This document shows, piece after piece, positions 56,488 to 64,000 of a stretch of 64,000 nucleotides of DNA. The notes below the pieces were generated by a model. The model was given only the letters and a program-made list of their open reading frames with translations. It made no database searches and was not told where the DNA came from. The DNA lies in contig MCFH01000034.1 of the NCBI GenBank assembly GCA_002104945.1, positions 62,001 to 126,000 of the forward strand, written 5' to 3'. Each line of letters opens with the position of its first letter. Within the stretch, counting starts at the first letter, position 1. The stretch is from Piromyces finnis. Its lineage: Eukaryota > Neocallimastigomycota > Neocallimastigomycetes > Neocallimastigales > Neocallimastigaceae. The position numbers and the translations under genes are program-made.

Positions 56488-57124
56488 AGTTTTATATATT
56501 GAAAGATCAATAATATAAAGTAGAATTGTTTATTATTTGAGAAAAATAAAATTAATAATTTATTATACCACTAAATAACGTTTTAAAGATTTATTGGTAT
56601 TGGAAAAGAATCAAGGATCAGTATCAAAAGTAACATTTTATATAATCATTATCTATTATCCGTTACCTTCTAAATTACATTCTATGAATATCAATATATA
56701 AATATACATTATAAAATTATTAATAAAGCAATTAAATAATATTCTTTATTAATAAAAGAATTTGTTTTTTTATTAACTAATGTTATACAAAAATTTACTA
56801 TAAAGATTCAATAAAACTTTAATTAATATAAAATTCTTTATTTTCTAATTTCGAATCAATTAAATTAAATATATTAAAATTTAAAAGATTCAAAATGTTT
56901 CACAAATTATAATTATTTTTTAAATTTTATTTTATATTTAAATTATTTATTGTATTTATTATTAAATAAAGTTTTGTAAAATATAAGTAAAAAAAACTAA
57001 AATCATAAATAATGGTCTAGTAATGAGATAAATAAAATATTACAGAAAATATAAAAAACAATGAGGATATTACAATTAACAGAAAATTACTTTTTTAAAA
57101 AAAAAAAGTTCTGTTTAATTTAAA
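56488..57124. other. A/T-rich 3' flank of SMC3
   Basis: 0.64 kb of A/T-rich sequence downstream of the SMC3 stop codon with no gene signal. Presumably contains the SMC3 3' UTR. Confidence 0.5.
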
Positions 57125-63384
<6,260 letters not shown>

Positions 63385-64000
63385 TTTTATTAATTAATAT
63401 TGTCGAAGTCGAATTAAAGAAATCTGGCAAAGAATTTCAAATTAATATATAAAATTGTAATAATAATGATAATTTGTTGACTATTTTTATATTATGATAT
63501 AATGAATTTTAAAAGCAATATATTATTCAATTATTTTTGAATAATAATATTTAAAAGTTGGACAATTAAAATTAAAATTTCTTTTTCAAATTTTTATTAT
63601 TCTTATTTTTTTTTTTTTTTGATTTTAAAGCATCAATATAATAATAAAGAGTTTGTTATGAAATGTTTTCCTCTTTTTTTTTTTTACTATAATTACTTTC
63701 AGAATATTTAAATTATTTAATGTAAAAAAAAAAAAAAAAAAAAAAAAAGCTACAATTATCAAATTTTTTCTTTATATAAATTTCTTTATATACAAATTTA
63801 TATGAAAAAAAGGAATATAAAGAAAGTAGGAAAAATTTATTAAATATTCAGAAGTTTATTTTTTTAACAATTATAAATTATATAGATTTAATTAAGAATA
63901 ATATATTGTCCTATTCAATTTTTAATTAATTTCAAAAAAATAAAATATATACATAAAAATTTTAAATTATATTTTTTTTTTTGAGATTATTATTATAAAA
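63385..64000. other. Region upstream of SMC3
   Basis: A/T-rich, with poly(A) (63723-63748) and poly(T) runs. Contains the SMC3 promoter; no other gene is visible before the window ends. Confidence 0.5.

Overview
The window is nuclear DNA from a very AT-rich, intron-rich eukaryote, almost certainly an anaerobic gut fungus (Neocallimastigomycota). The main evidence is a secreted GH43 glycosidase that ends in two CBM10-type fungal dockerins, the hallmark of anaerobic-fungal cellulosomes. It is supported by a GH43 paralogue carrying a fungal CBM1, a chitin-binding subtilisin, long TTA/TAA microsatellites, Asn-rich low-complexity proteins and AT-saturated intergenic DNA.

Layout. 1.4-5.3 kb: SF3B1 (+). 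6.0-13.3 kb: MOT1/BTAF1 (-), nine exons, with a 0.46-kb TAA repeat in its last intron. 14.7-16.4 kb: ER J-domain/SANT protein, DNAJC1 type (+). 16.8-18.9 kb: membrane-anchored BAHD-like acyltransferase with degenerate catalytic motifs (-). 20.6-22.2 kb: divergent mitochondrial-carrier-family protein (-). 24.4-27.9 kb: heat-shock-factor-type transcription factor split into eight exons (-). 27.9-38.5 kb: about 10.6 kb with no recognisable gene. 38.5-49.2 kb: two GH43 paralogues facing each other, with a scrambled non-LTR retrotransposon cluster between them. 52.0-55.6 kb: secreted S8 protease with CBM18 and ricin-like regions (-). 55.9-56.5 kb: tRNA-derived SINE with poly(A) tail and candidate target-site duplication. 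57.1-63.4 kb: cohesin subunit SMC3 in 24 exons (-).

Exon structures were rebuilt by hand from splice signals, reading-frame continuity and recognised protein families; phases add up to whole open frames for SF3B1 (1230 aa), MOT1 (1927 aa), the DNAJC1-like protein (444 aa), the BAHD-like protein (565 aa), the carrier (342 aa), the HSF (754 aa) and SMC3 (1198 aa). Housekeeping genes (splicing, transcription, cohesion, ER folding) occupy the two ends; secreted biomass-degrading and protein-degrading enzymes plus retroelements occupy the 38-56 kb accessory region.

The most striking signals are an apparent U12-type AT-AC intron in SMC3, a composite tRNA-headed SINE whose 3' region is shared with retroelement fragments 10-15 kb away, and the GH43 pair in which one nearly identical catalytic module is attached either to a free cellulose-binding domain or to cellulosome dockerins.
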